From positions 930,001-994,000 of the forward strand of contig JARUHG010000001.1 in assembly GCA_031216755.1 (NCBI GenBank): DNA of 64,000 nt. Direction: 5' to 3'. This document shows positions 45,378 through 54,103 of the stretch, in pieces (the stretch's first letter is position 1; every line of letters begins with the position of its first letter). Position numbers and translations under genes: made by a program. A model generated the notes under the pieces. It made no database searches. It saw nothing but the letters and a program-made list of their open reading frames with translations, and had not been told where the DNA came from. The DNA comes from Lysobacter arvi (GTDB lineage Bacteria; Pseudomonadota; Gammaproteobacteria; Xanthomonadales; Xanthomonadaceae).

Positions 45378-46577
45378 TTACTGCAGGCGGAAGGCCGTCA
45401 GCTCGCCGTTGACGTTCTGCACGATCGCGATGCCGTCGGCAACCACCGGAGCCGCCTTCACGGCTTTGCCGCCGACGCGCTCGCGCGCGGCGAACTCGCC
45501 GTTGTCGAGCTTGAGCCAGTGCACGTAGCCGTCGAAGTCGGCCACCACGGCGTAGTCGCCCTGCACCGCCGCGCCGGTCACGTTGCGGCGCGCGAGCGCC
45601 GGCTGCGACCACAGCGCCGCGCCGCTGTTCTTGTCCAGGCCGAAGACGGCGCCGGTCGGATCGGTCACGACGAGGCGGTCAGACGCCATGCCGACGCGTC
45701 CCGCGCCGCCGTGCTCGGCGGACCACATGGGACGGCCGCTGGGCGCGTCGATCGCGAGCGTCTGCTTCTTGAAGCTCGTCGCAAACAGCGTGGTGCCTTC
45801 CAGCACCGGGGTGCCGTCGACGTCGGCCATGCGATCCAGCTCCGTGCGGCCTTCCGGTTGCGCCACCGGCTGCTCCCACATCGGGCGGCCGTCGGCGGCG
45901 GACAGCGCCGAGACGGTGCCGTCGTCGTTGCCGATGAACACGTAGCCCGGGCCGAGCACCGGGCTGTCGTTGCCGCGCAGCGACAGCATCGGGACTTCCT
46001 GCACCCAGAACCAGCGACGCTCGCCGCTGGCGGCGTCCAGGGCGGTGACGCGGCCGTCGTTCGAACGGACGAACACCATGTTCATGCCGATGGCCGGGGC
46101 CGCGATCACCTCATTGGGGACGCGCGCCTTCCACTTTTCCTCGCCGGTGCCGGCGTCCAGCGCGATGACCTCGCCGTCCAGCCCACCGACCACGACCAGA
46201 CCCTCGCCCACGCCCGGTCCACCGGACAGGCGCACGTTGACCTTCTTGTCGGTGCGGTATTCCCAGACCTGCTTGCCGGTCTGCAGATCGAAGGCGTGCA
46301 CGCCGCCTTCGATGGCGGCCGCGTAGACGCGCCCATCGGCGACGACCGGGCCCTGGCGGATGCCGATCCGGTCTTCGCCCTTGCCGGCGCTGGCCGACCA
46401 GATCTTCGAGACCGTCACGGACGGCGTGATGTCGGTCAGCTCGGCCGGTTCGTTGGGCTTGCCGTCGTCCTTCTTCTTGTCGCCACCGAACCAGCCCTTG
46501 ACGGTCGAGCACCCGGCGAGCGAAGCCGCGCAAAGCAGCACGGCGGAGGTACGCAGCAGCATGGAGCGGTGCTTCAT
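45378..46577 (-). CDS. bamB: Outer-membrane assembly lipoprotein BamB
   Basis: This 399-residue lipoprotein is part of the BAM complex that inserts outer-membrane proteins. The signal peptide ends in SLAGC (Cys near residue 22). An acidic/lysine-rich linker and an eight-bladed beta-propeller of PQQ-like repeats follow (for example VYAAAIEGGVHAFDLQTGKQVWEY and VIALDAGTGEEKWK). The ATG at 46577 shares one base with the yfgM stop, so the two are coupled. Confidence 0.96.
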   Translation of the reverse strand: MKHRSMLLRTSAVLLCAASLAGCSTVKGWFGGDKKKDDGKPNEPAELTDITPSVTVSKIWSASAGKGEDRIGIRQGPVVADGRVYAAAIEGGVHAFDLQTGKQVWEYRTDKKVNVRLSGGPGVGEGLVVVGGLDGEVIALDAGTGEEKWKARVPNEVIAAPAIGMNMVFVRSNDGRVTALDAASGERRWFWVQEVPMLSLRGNDSPVLGPGYVFIGNDDGTVSALSAADGRPMWEQPVAQPEGRTELDRMADVDGTPVLEGTTLFATSFKKQTLAIDAPSGRPMWSAEHGGAGRVGMASDRLVVTDPTGAVFGLDKNSGAALWSQPALARRNVTGAAVQGDYAVVADFDGYVHWLKLDNGEFAARERVGGKAVKAAPVVADGIAIVQNVNGELTAFRLQ

Positions 46578-47209
46578 CAGGACTTGGCCTCGGGCTTGGC
46601 GGGCGTGCCGCCGACTTCGGTGAGCTTGAGTTCGAGCAGGCGGCGATGCGGCGAGGCCACGTCGAGCTTGGCCATCGCCGCGGCGTAGGCCGTGCGCGCC
46701 TGGTCCTTCTGGCCGAGGGCCAGGTGCGCGTCGCCGCGAACCTCGATGCCGGTGGCCGTGTCGGCGTCCGCCAACAGCTTCAGCGCCGCGTCGGCCTGCT
46801 TCTTGTCGATCAGCAGGCGAGCCGTGCGCTGCTGGGCGATCTGCGCGATCGCCGGATCTTCGGTGCGGATGCCCTGCAACGTGGCGAGGGCCGCGTCGTT
46901 CTGCCCGGCTTCGACCTGCGAACGGGCGAGTTCCAGCGCCGCCAGGGCGCGATAGCTCGATCCTTCCTCCAGGGCCTTGACCTTGGCCTCGGCGGTCTTG
47001 TCCTTCGCGTCGATGGCGTCGATGGCCTGCTGGTACTGCGTGGCCATGCCCATGCGCGCCTGCTCCTGGCGCTGGTCCCACCACTTCCAGCCGCCGATGG
47101 CCGCCAGGCCCAGGGCGATGCCGCCGATCAGGCCCGCGCCGTTGTTGCGCAGCCACTGCAGGACGCGTTCGCTTTGTTCGTGTTCGTCGAGAAGATCGTC
47201 AATCGCCAT
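46577..47209 (-). CDS. yfgM: YfgM-like tetratricopeptide protein (ancillary SecYEG partner)
   Basis: This 210-residue protein starts with a cytoplasmic stretch (DDLLDEHEQSERVLQWLRNNG), has one membrane helix near residues 24-43 and a periplasmic TPR-like helical domain to the end. This is the YfgM layout. In E. coli the protein contacts SecYEG and periplasmic chaperones, which fits the coupling with bamB. The length (about 206 in E. coli) matches. Confidence 0.93.
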   Translation of the reverse strand: MAIDDLLDEHEQSERVLQWLRNNGAGLIGGIALGLAAIGGWKWWDQRQEQARMGMATQYQQAIDAIDAKDKTAEAKVKALEEGSSYRALAALELARSQVEAGQNDAALATLQGIRTEDPAIAQIAQQRTARLLIDKKQADAALKLLADADTATGIEVRGDAHLALGQKDQARTAYAAAMAKLDVASPHRRLLELKLTEVGGTPAKPEAKS

Positions 47210-47263
47210 TGGCTGGCTGCCGTGCTCTGTGGCCCACCGCGGGGGCGGGAATCCGAAATAGGA

Positions 47264-47290
47264 GCACCGGCCCGCAGCGCGGGCCGGTGC
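47264..47290 (-). terminator. Hairpin terminator after rodZ
   Basis: The 12-bp arms 47264-47275 and 47279-47290 are perfectly complementary around a three-base loop. On the minus strand the stem is followed by TCCTATTTC, a weak T-tail. It separates rodZ from yfgM. Confidence 0.7.
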
Positions 47291-47313
47291 ATGGGGATTT
47301 CCCGTTCCGCCGG

Positions 47314-48129
47314 TCAGTCGCCCGGCGTGAGGGATCCGTCAGAGGATAGCGTAAAGCGCGCCACGTTCGCTCGGCTGAACGGCGTCAGATCGACCGTCCT
47401 GCCCGCGTTGCGCACTTCGACGGCGGAGGAATTTCCGAGCACGACACGCGAGACCTCGCCCGCGGCGTAGCTGCGTTGCTGGCCCGATCCGAGCTCGCCG
47501 CTCTCGATCACCCGACCGTCGGTACCGCGCACTTCCACCCAGCTGTTGCCGATAAAGGTCAACGACAGCGCGGGCTGCAGCGCCTGCTGCGCGGCGGTCG
47601 GCGCCGGCAGGGTCGCCATCGAGGCGACGAGCGGCGTGCGGTGCACCGGCTCGGCCGGTGCCGGACGAACGGTACTGGAGGGCGCGGCCGGCACCGTCGC
47701 GACGTCGAGCGACTCGACCTTGGCGTCGTCCTTCTTGAGTTCCCGCGACGCCATCCAGATCGGCACCGCGATGGCCGCCGTCAGCACGATGTAGATCGCG
47801 CGACGCGTGGCCTGTTCGAACACGCGGCGGTAGCGCGGCGTATGCGTGTGGCTCACCAGTTCCGACGGCGCGATCGGACGCGCGCCCTGGCCGAGCTCCT
47901 CGTCGAACTGCACGCCGAGCAGGCGTGCGTAGCTGCGCAACTGCCCGCGCACGAAGACCGGCGCACCCAGCTGGCTCGAGTCCCCCGATTCGAGCTGCCG
48001 GATTCCCTTGACCGGGATCTTCAGGCTGACGGCGACATCTTCCTGCGACAGGCCCGCCGCTTCGCGGGCCTGCTTCAGGCGCACGCCGATGCTGGCGCCC
48101 GTCTCAGGCGCGAGTTGGTTCGAGTTCAT
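47314..48129 (-). CDS. rodZ: RodZ-type cytoskeleton protein with HTH and DUF4115 domains
   Basis: The 271-residue protein has a cytoplasmic helix-turn-helix domain at residues 13-80 (GVRLKQAREAAGLSQEDVAVSL, GIRQLESGD). A single membrane helix follows near residues 112-128, then a linker rich in Pro, Ala and Val. A C-terminal periplasmic DUF4115 beta domain contains LTFIGNSWVEVRGTDGRVIESG. RodZ links MreB to the elongation machinery. Its start overlaps the pilW stop by four bases. Confidence 0.93.
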   Translation of the reverse strand: MNSNQLAPETGASIGVRLKQAREAAGLSQEDVAVSLKIPVKGIRQLESGDSSQLGAPVFVRGQLRSYARLLGVQFDEELGQGARPIAPSELVSHTHTPRYRRVFEQATRRAIYIVLTAAIAVPIWMASRELKKDDAKVESLDVATVPAAPSSTVRPAPAEPVHRTPLVASMATLPAPTAAQQALQPALSLTFIGNSWVEVRGTDGRVIESGELGSGQQRSYAAGEVSRVVLGNSSAVEVRNAGRTVDLTPFSRANVARFTLSSDGSLTPGD

Positions 48130-48962
48130 CGCTTTCCGTCATCCCCCATGCCGGAGCCCAGCGTTTGCGGGAACTCCGCCCTCATTCGCTGAACGTATCT
48201 TGCGGCGGCTGCCCTGTCGCCGAGTTTCTCTTCGATTTGTGACGCAAGCTGCAGCGCCTGCGCATCGGCGGGCGCGGCGGACAGGCGGCGCTCGGAGAAT
48301 GCACGCGCCTCGAAGGCGTTTCCTTGACGGAACTCAAGCTCCGCCAGCGCACCCAGTGCCGTGGCGTTGCCCGGATCCAGTTCGATGGCCCGGCGCAGAT
48401 CGCGACGGGCGCGTTCGTCCTGCCCTGCGCGCGCAGCACAACTGCCTGCGTTGGCCAGCGCGACCGCCGGCGTCGTGTATCGGGCGTCCTGCAGCGCGCG
48501 ATCGAACCAGTCCAGCGACTCGGCCGGACGGCCTTCCCGGCACAGCCAGACCCCGTAGTTGTTCTGGAGGGCGCCATTGCCCGGCGCGAGTTCGGCGGCG
48601 CGCAGGTAGTGGCGGCCGGCTTCGGCCGATTGGCCGCGCCGCGCGGCGGTCACCGCCAGGACGGTCTCGGCGTCGGCGGACTTCGGATCCAGCTTCAGCG
48701 CCTTGAGCGCTTCCTTTTCGGCCGCGGCGTAGTCGCCGGCAATCAGTCGCGCGCGGGCCAGTTCGAGCGGCTTGCTCGCGGCGATGGCGGCGGTGTTGCG
48801 CCCGTTTCCGCTCACGTTGATCTCGGGCGAGGTCCGCTCGAAATCCTGCCGCTTGAAGTCCTGGCGCACGAAGCTCATGCGGCTGCACGCGCCGGTCGCC
48901 AGTACAGCGACCGCCAGGACGGTCGTGATCGTGAGGCTCAGCGGGCGGCCGCGGACATCCAT
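48126..48962 (-). CDS. pilW: Type IV pilus biogenesis/stability lipoprotein PilW (PilF)
   Basis: This 278-residue lipoprotein helps PilQ secretin assembly. The signal ends in LATGAC (Cys near 26). TPR repeats follow from about residue 65 (ARLIAGDYAAAEKEALKALKLDPKSADAETVLA and GNGALQNNYGVWLCREGRPAESLDWFDRAL). A pair of cysteines in the central repeats (WLCREG, GSCAARAG) is conserved in this family. It is the partner expected between rlmN and rodZ in this lineage. Confidence 0.94.
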   Translation of the reverse strand: MDVRGRPLSLTITTVLAVAVLATGACSRMSFVRQDFKRQDFERTSPEINVSGNGRNTAAIAASKPLELARARLIAGDYAAAEKEALKALKLDPKSADAETVLAVTAARRGQSAEAGRHYLRAAELAPGNGALQNNYGVWLCREGRPAESLDWFDRALQDARYTTPAVALANAGSCAARAGQDERARRDLRRAIELDPGNATALGALAELEFRQGNAFEARAFSERRLSAAPADAQALQLASQIEEKLGDRAAAARYVQRMRAEFPQTLGSGMGDDGKR

Positions 48963-48981
48963 GACTAGCGGGCTCCTGACA

Positions 48982-50259
48982 TCACGCAGCCTCGTTGCCG
49001 AGGCCTTGTGCCTGCAGATGTTTCTGGAATTCCGCCTGCCGTCGGGTGCGGTCCATGACCTGCCCCTTCAGCTGGCCACAGGCCGCGTCGATGTCGTCGC
49101 CGCGCGTGCGCCGCACGGGGGCGATCATGCCGGCGTCGTTGAGCAGCTTCTGGAACGCACGGATCGCCGTATCGTCCGGCCGCTCGAAGCGCGTGCCCGG
49201 GAACGGGTTGAACGGAATGAGGTTGACCTTCGCCGCGTCCTTCATCTGCACGGCGTTGTCGAACTGCCGCATCAGGCGCAGCAGCTGGCGCGCGTGCTGC
49301 GGTTGATCGTTCACGCCCTTCATGAGCGTGTACTCGAACGTGACCGACGTGCCGCGCTTGCGCAACGCGTAGCGCACGCAGGCTTCCATCAGCTGCTCGA
49401 TCGGATACTTCTTGTTGAGCGGAACCAGTTCGCTGCGCAGCTCGTCGTTGGGCGCGTGCAGCGACACGGCGAGCGACACATCGCTCTCCAGCGCGAGGCG
49501 GTCGATCATCGGCACCATGCCGGCGGTCGACAGCGTGACGCGCTTGTTCGCCAGGCCGTAGCCCAGATCGTCGCGCATGATGCTCATCGCGCGAACGACG
49601 TTGTCGAAGTTCGCCAGCGGCTCGCCCATGCCCATCATCACCACGTTGGTGAGGCGGCGCTGCTGGTGCGGCACGTTGCCCAGGTGACGCGCGGCCACCC
49701 AGACCTGCCCGATGATCTCGGCGGTCGACAGGTTGCGGTTGAAGCCCTGCGTCGCCGTGGAGCAGAACTGGCAGTTGAGCGCGCAGCCGACCTGCGAGGA
49801 CACGCACAGCGTGCCGCGCCCCTTGTCGGGGATGTAGACGGTTTCGATCGCGTTCTTCGGGTCCATGCCGAGCAGCCACTTGTGCGTGCCGTCGGCGGAC
49901 GCCTTGTCGAACAGGACCTGCGGCACGCGCACTTCGGCGGTGGCTTCGAGCTTGGCGCGCAGCGCCTTGCCCAGATCGGTCATGTCGGCGAAATCCGTCA
50001 CGTACCGGTGATGGATCCACTTCATCACCTGGTGCGCGCGGAATTTCTTCTCGCCGAGCGTTTCTTCGAAGAAACGTTCGAGCGAAGCGCGATCGAGGTC
50101 GAAAAGATTCGTCTTCGCGCCTGCCGATGCAGGCGCGGGATCCGTCTTCGCCCCGATCGCGTCCGGGGCGGCCACGCCCGCTTCCACGCGCGCAGCCGAA
50201 ACCGCCGCCGGCGTGTCGCCTGCAAGCTGGATGTCGATGCGTTCGCGTTGCGTGGTCAT
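48982..50259 (-). CDS. rlmN: 23S rRNA/tRNA adenine C2-methyltransferase RlmN
   Basis: This 425-residue radical-SAM enzyme methylates A2503 of 23S rRNA and A37 of some tRNAs. The iron-sulfur ligands are Cys159, Cys163 and Cys166 (CALNCQFC), and the SAM-binding [12 protein letters not shown] is intact. The methyl-carrier cysteine is near the C-terminus in DIDAACGQL. It is about 40 residues longer than E. coli RlmN, the extra being an Ala/Pro-rich disordered N-terminus (residues 1-50) of unclear value; a start at a later codon is possible. Confidence 0.95.
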   Translation of the reverse strand: MTTQRERIDIQLAGDTPAAVSAARVEAGVAAPDAIGAKTDPAPASAGAKTNLFDLDRASLERFFEETLGEKKFRAHQVMKWIHHRYVTDFADMTDLGKALRAKLEATAEVRVPQVLFDKASADGTHKWLLGMDPKNAIETVYIPDKGRGTLCVSSQVGCALNCQFCSTATQGFNRNLSTAEIIGQVWVAARHLGNVPHQQRRLTNVVMMGMGEPLANFDNVVRAMSIMRDDLGYGLANKRVTLSTAGMVPMIDRLALESDVSLAVSLHAPNDELRSELVPLNKKYPIEQLMEACVRYALRKRGTSVTFEYTLMKGVNDQPQHARQLLRLMRQFDNAVQMKDAAKVNLIPFNPFPGTRFERPDDTAIRAFQKLLNDAGMIAPVRRTRGDDIDAACGQLKGQVMDRTRRQAEFQKHLQAQGLGNEAA

Positions 50260-50277
50260 GGCCTCGGGTCTTGCTGC

Positions 50278-50703
50278 TTAGCGGGCGAACACGTCGGTCG
50301 CCGGGAAGAAGTACGCGACTTCGATCGCGGCGTTCTCCAGGCTGTCCGAACCGTGCACGGCGTTGGCGTCGATGCTGTCGGCGAAGTCGGCGCGGATCGT
50401 GCCCGGCGCGGCGTCCTTCGGGTTGGTGGCACCCATCAGTTCGCGGTTCTTCAGCACCGCGCCCTCGCCTTCGAGCACCTGGATCATCACCGGGCCGGAG
50501 ATCATGAACTCCACCAGCGCGTTGAAGAACGGACGCTCGCGGTGCACGGCGTAGAAGCCTTCGGCTTCCTGCTTCGACAGGTGCTTCATCTTCGCGGCGA
50601 CGACCTTCAGGCCGGCCTTCTCGAAGCGGGTGTAGATCTCGCCGATGACGTTCTTGGCGACGGCATCCGGCTTGATGATGGACAGGGTGCGCTCCAGCGC
50701 CAT
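50278..50703 (-). CDS. ndk: Nucleoside diphosphate kinase
   Basis: This 141-residue enzyme balances NTP pools. It opens [17 protein letters not shown], carries the family segments [18 protein letters not shown] and the active-site histidine in NAVHGSDS near residue 117. Its leader contains a terminator-like hairpin between a candidate promoter and the start codon. It is followed by rlmN after 18 bases. Confidence 0.97.
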   Translation of the reverse strand: MALERTLSIIKPDAVAKNVIGEIYTRFEKAGLKVVAAKMKHLSKQEAEGFYAVHRERPFFNALVEFMISGPVMIQVLEGEGAVLKNRELMGATNPKDAAPGTIRADFADSIDANAVHGSDSLENAAIEVAYFFPATDVFAR

Positions 50704-50771
50704 GGATTTTCTCCGGGTAGGCGGGCCGCCGAACGTGGTGACTTGACCAGGGTTCGCGCCCGAGGATAACA

Positions 50772-50798
50772 GAAAAACCCGCGTACGGACGCGGGTTT
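50772..50798 (-). terminator. Terminator-like hairpin in the ndk leader
   Basis: On the minus strand AAACCCGCGT pairs with ACGCGGGTTT around CCGT and is followed by TTTTTCT. It lies about 70 bases before the ndk start and downstream of a candidate promoter, with no gene upstream on that strand to terminate. Confidence 0.75.
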
Positions 50799-50817
50799 AG
50801 CCCACAAGGCTGCGGTA

Positions 50818-50847
50818 ATTCTAACGGATCGCACGGCATTTTTGCAG
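50818..50847 (-). promoter_or_regulatory. Candidate sigma-70 promoter for ndk
   Basis: On the minus strand CTGCAA (50842-50847) and TAGAAT (50818-50823) are 18 bases apart. The -10 is good and the -35 is weak. Transcription from it would pass through the hairpin at 50772-50798 before ndk. Confidence 0.5.
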
Positions 50848-50877
50848 GGTGTGGCGGCGTCTTTTGCGGGGTGTCCG

Positions 50878-50907
50878 TTGACGGTTCAGGCCAGCAGGGA
50901 CTAGCAT
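50878..50907 (+). promoter_or_regulatory. Promoter of the PsrA-like regulator gene
   Basis: TTGACG (50878-50883) and TAGCAT (50902-50907) are 18 bases apart, a reasonable sigma-70 pair. The PsrA-type operator begins at the last base of the -10. Confidence 0.6.
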
Positions 50908-50922
50908 CAAACAAGCGTTTGA
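50907..50922 (+). promoter_or_regulatory. PsrA-type operator (CAAAC-N4-GTTTG)
   Basis: A perfect 16-bp dyad, TCAAAC-AAGC-GTTTGA, matches the Pseudomonas PsrA box pattern of CAAAC and GTTTG half-sites. Sitting right at the predicted transcription start it would let the protein repress itself and the downstream fad genes. Confidence 0.8.
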
Positions 50923-50958
50923 TTCAGCCACCGCACCCGCAGGAACCACGCAGTACCC

Positions 50959-51579
50959 ATGGCCACCACCGCCCACTTCTCCACCAAGGACCGGATCCTT
51001 GGCGCCGCCGAGGAACTGTTCGCCCAGTTCGGCTTCACCGGCACCTCCCTCCGCCAGGTCACCAGCCGCGCCGACGTCAACATCGCGGCGGTCAACTACC
51101 ACTTCGGCAGCAAGGAGAACCTCGTCAACGAGGTCTTCCGCCGCCGCATGGACGACATGAGCGCCCAGCGTCTGGGCGCACTGAAGATTGCGCTGGAAAA
51201 GCACCCCGGCGAGCTGGAGCCGATCCTCGCCGCCTTCGTGCAGCCGGCCCTGGCGATGGCCCAGGACCGCCACGGCGGCGGCGCGTTCGTGCGCGTGGTC
51301 GCCCGCGCGTACGCCGAAAAGAACGACCGCCTGCGCAAGTTCCTGTCGGACCACTACGGCCACGTGCTGCGCGAGTTCGCCAAGGCGATCGCCGGGTGCG
51401 TGCCGGACCTGAGCAAGGAGGAGCTGTACTGGCGGCTCGACTTCCTCGCCGGCGCGCTGACCTATGCGATGGCGGATTTCGGCCTGATCAAGCGGCCGGC
51501 CGGCGTTACCGAGGCCGCCCATCGTGAACGGGCCGCGCGCGAGCTGATCCGTTTCGCCGCGGCCGGCTTCAAGTCCTGA
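50959..51579 (+). CDS. psrA: PsrA-like TetR-family regulator of fatty-acid metabolism
   Basis: This 206-residue regulator has a TetR DNA-binding domain at residues 9-55 (TKDRILGAAEELFAQFGFTGTSLRQVTSRADVNIAAVNYHFGSKE) and a helical ligand domain with LDFLAGALTYAMADF. In pseudomonads and Stenotrophomonas, PsrA represses itself and beta-oxidation genes until long-chain fatty acyl ligands bind. The perfect PsrA-type operator just upstream and the fad genes 48 bases downstream support this. The name is by homology and context. Confidence 0.88.
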   Translation: MATTAHFSTKDRILGAAEELFAQFGFTGTSLRQVTSRADVNIAAVNYHFGSKENLVNEVFRRRMDDMSAQRLGALKIALEKHPGELEPILAAFVQPALAMAQDRHGGGAFVRVVARAYAEKNDRLRKFLSDHYGHVLREFAKAIAGCVPDLSKEELYWRLDFLAGALTYAMADFGLIKRPAGVTEAAHRERAARELIRFAAAGFKS

Positions 51580-51602
51580 CCGACCGCCCCTGCCTCGAAT
51601 TA

Positions 51603-51615
51603 CTTGTTGAACAAG
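51603..51615 (+). promoter_or_regulatory. Short palindrome before fadB
   Basis: CTTGTT-G-AACAAG is a perfect 6-1-6 dyad 12 bases before the fadB ATG and overlaps its AAGGA ribosome site. It could be a second operator or a weak hairpin affecting translation; it does not match the PsrA box. Confidence 0.3.
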
Positions 51616-51627
51616 GATTTGCAAAAT

Positions 51628-54003
51628 ATGCCTAAGAAACTGCTTGCACGCCGAGTGGCCGTGCTCGGCGCCGGCGTCATGGGCGCGCAGATCGCCGCCC
51701 ACCTGACCAACGCGGGCGTCGACACGGTGCTGTTCGACCTTCCCGCGAAGGATGGCGACCCCAACGGTGTCGTCGGGAAGGCGATCGCCAACCTGACCAA
51801 ACTCAGCCCGGCCCCGCTGGCCAGCAAGACGCTCGCCGAGCGCATCACCCCGGCGAACTACGAGACCGGCTTGGAGCAGCTGCGCGATTGCGACCTGATC
51901 ATCGAGGCCATCGCCGAGCGGATGGACTGGAAGCAGGACCTCTACCGGAAGATCGCGCCCTTCGTGCCCGAGCACGCGATCCTCGCCAGCAACACTTCGG
52001 GCCTGGGCATCAACAAGCTGGCCGAAGTGCTGCCCGAGCAGCTTCGCCACCGCTTCTGCGGCGTGCACTTCTTCAATCCGCCGCGTTACATGCACCTGGC
52101 CGAGCTGATCCCGGCGAAGACCACCGACGCCGAGGTGCTGACCGCGCTGGAGACCTTCCTGACCACCGCGCTGGGCAAGGGCGTGGTGATCGCCAAGGAC
52201 ACGCCGAACTTCATCGGCAACCGCATCGGCGTGTTCTCGATGCTCGCCGCGATGCACCACACGGAGCAGTTCGGCCTGGGCTTCGATACGGTGGACGCGC
52301 TGACCGGCCCGGCGATCGGTCGGCCGAAGTCGGCCACCTACCGCACGGCGGACGTCGTCGGCCTGGACACCATGGCGCACGTCATCAAGACGATGGCCGA
52401 TACGCTGCCGGAGGATCCGTGGCACGCCTATTTCAAGGCGCCCAAGTGGCTCTCCGCGCTGATCGAAAAGGGCGCGTTGGGCCAGAAGACGGGGGCCGGC
52501 GTCTACACCAAGCGGGGCAAGGACATCCTCGTACTGGACCTGAAAGCGCAGGACTACCGGGTCTCGGCCGGCGAGTTGGAGCCGGAAGTCGCGGCCCTGC
52601 TGAAGGAAAAGGACCCGGCAAAGAAGTTCGCCGCGCTGCGCGCCAGCCAGCATCCGCAGGCGCAGTTCCTCTGGGCGATCTTCCGCGATTCGTTCCACTA
52701 CAGCGCCTATCATCTTGAATCCATCGCGGAAACCGCGCGCGACATCGACTTCGCGATGCGTTGGGGCTACGGCTGGTCGCTCGGCCCGTTCGAGACCTGG
52801 CAGTCGGCCGGCTGGAAGCAGGTCGCCGAGTGGATCGCCGAGGACATCGTGAGCGGCAAGGCGATGAGCAGCGCGCCGCTGCCGGACTGGGTGTTCGACG
52901 GCCGCGACGGCGTGCACGACAAGGACGGCAGCTACAGCCCGGCGCGCAAGACGCAGGTGCCGCGCTCGTCCAACCCGGTGTACGCGCGCCAGCGCTTCCC
53001 CGATCCGCTGCTGGGCGAGAAGTTCTCCCAAGGCCGCACGGTGTTCGAGAACGACGGCATCCGCATGTGGGCCGATGAAGGCGACGACATCGCGGTCGTC
53101 TCCTTCAAGACCAAGATGCACACGGTCAACGATCACGTGCTCAACGGGCTGCAGGAAGCCATTTCCATCGCCGAGCGCGACTTCGCCGGCCTGGTGATCT
53201 GGCAGCCGAAGGAACCGTTCTCCGCCGGTGCCGACCTGGCCGGCGCGCTGGGCCTGCTGCAGGCCGGCGACGTGAAGGGCTTCGAGGCGATGGTCGCCAA
53301 CTTCCAGGCCACCAGCCAGCGCATCAAGTACGCGCTCGTGCCGGTTGTCGCGGCAGTCCGAGGCCTGGCGCTGGGCGGCGGTTGCGAATTCCAGATGCAC
53401 TCGGCCAAGGCGGTGTTCGCGCTCGAAAGCTACATCGGCCTGGTCGAGGCCGGCGTCGGCCTGCTGCCGGCCGGCGGCGGCCTGAAGGAAATCGCGGTGC
53501 GCGCGTCCGAAGCGGCCGGCCCCGGCGGCGACGTGTTCGCGCAGCTGAAGACCGCGTTCGAGAGCATCGCGATGGGCAAGGTGTCCGCGTCCGCGTTCGA
53601 GGCGAAGGAACTCAAGCTCGCACGCGAAGGCGATGCCGTCGTCTTCAACGCCTTCGAACTGCTGCATGTCGCCAAGGCGCAGGCCCGCGCGCTCGCCGAA
53701 TCCGGCTACCGTCCGCCCCTGCCCGCGCGCCGCATCCAGGTCGCCGGCGACGTGGGCATCGCGACCTTCAAGATGATGCTGGTCAACATGCTCGAGGGCC
53801 GTTTCATCTCGCCGCACGATTACGAGATCGCCAGCCGCATCGCCACGGTGATGTGCGGCGGCGAAGTCGATCGCGGCGCGCTCGTCGACGAGGAATGGCT
53901 GCTCCGGCTCGAACGCGAACACTTCGTCGCGCTGGCGCAGATGCCCAAGACGCAGGAACGCATCGCGCACATGCTCAAGACCGGCAAGCCTTTGAGGAAC
54001 TGA
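51628..54003 (+). CDS. fadB: 3-hydroxyacyl-CoA dehydrogenase/enoyl-CoA hydratase fusion (FadN-like)
   Basis: This 791-residue protein catalyses the two middle steps of beta-oxidation. The dehydrogenase domain comes first: NAD-binding VAVLGAGVMGAQIAAHL at residues 9-25 and SNTSGLGINKLAE near 115. The enoyl-CoA hydratase domain is at about 470-700, with GLALGGGCEFQMHSAKAVFALESYIGLVEAGVGLLPAGGG. This order is the reverse of E. coli FadB and matches Bacillus FadN and similar proteobacterial proteins. The ATG at 51628 has AAGGA upstream; a TTG at 51604 is unlikely. Confidence 0.92.
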   Translation: MPKKLLARRVAVLGAGVMGAQIAAHLTNAGVDTVLFDLPAKDGDPNGVVGKAIANLTKLSPAPLASKTLAERITPANYETGLEQLRDCDLIIEAIAERMDWKQDLYRKIAPFVPEHAILASNTSGLGINKLAEVLPEQLRHRFCGVHFFNPPRYMHLAELIPAKTTDAEVLTALETFLTTALGKGVVIAKDTPNFIGNRIGVFSMLAAMHHTEQFGLGFDTVDALTGPAIGRPKSATYRTADVVGLDTMAHVIKTMADTLPEDPWHAYFKAPKWLSALIEKGALGQKTGAGVYTKRGKDILVLDLKAQDYRVSAGELEPEVAALLKEKDPAKKFAALRASQHPQAQFLWAIFRDSFHYSAYHLESIAETARDIDFAMRWGYGWSLGPFETWQSAGWKQVAEWIAEDIVSGKAMSSAPLPDWVFDGRDGVHDKDGSYSPARKTQVPRSSNPVYARQRFPDPLLGEKFSQGRTVFENDGIRMWADEGDDIAVVSFKTKMHTVNDHVLNGLQEAISIAERDFAGLVIWQPKEPFSAGADLAGALGLLQAGDVKGFEAMVANFQATSQRIKYALVPVVAAVRGLALGGGCEFQMHSAKAVFALESYIGLVEAGVGLLPAGGGLKEIAVRASEAAGPGGDVFAQLKTAFESIAMGKVSASAFEAKELKLAREGDAVVFNAFELLHVAKAQARALAESGYRPPLPARRIQVAGDVGIATFKMMLVNMLEGRFISPHDYEIASRIATVMCGGEVDRGALVDEEWLLRLEREHFVALAQMPKTQERIAHMLKTGKPLRN

Positions 54004-54012
54004 GTGCGGACC

Positions 54013-54072
54013 GGGGACCCGTGCCCCGTGAGCAGAGATAGACCAGCGCTTTTCCACGGGCCCCGGGTCCCC
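54013..54072. repeat. GC-rich imperfect inverted repeat between fadB and fadA
   Basis: The arms 54013-54030 and 54055-54072 pair at 16 of 18 positions around a 24-base loop. The GGGGACCCG core is shared with the element at 36704-36809, so both probably belong to one dispersed family. It may lower fadA relative to fadB in the transcript. Confidence 0.75.
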
Positions 54073-54103
54073 ACCCCCGGGTTCCGACAAACGAGATTCC
54101 CAA

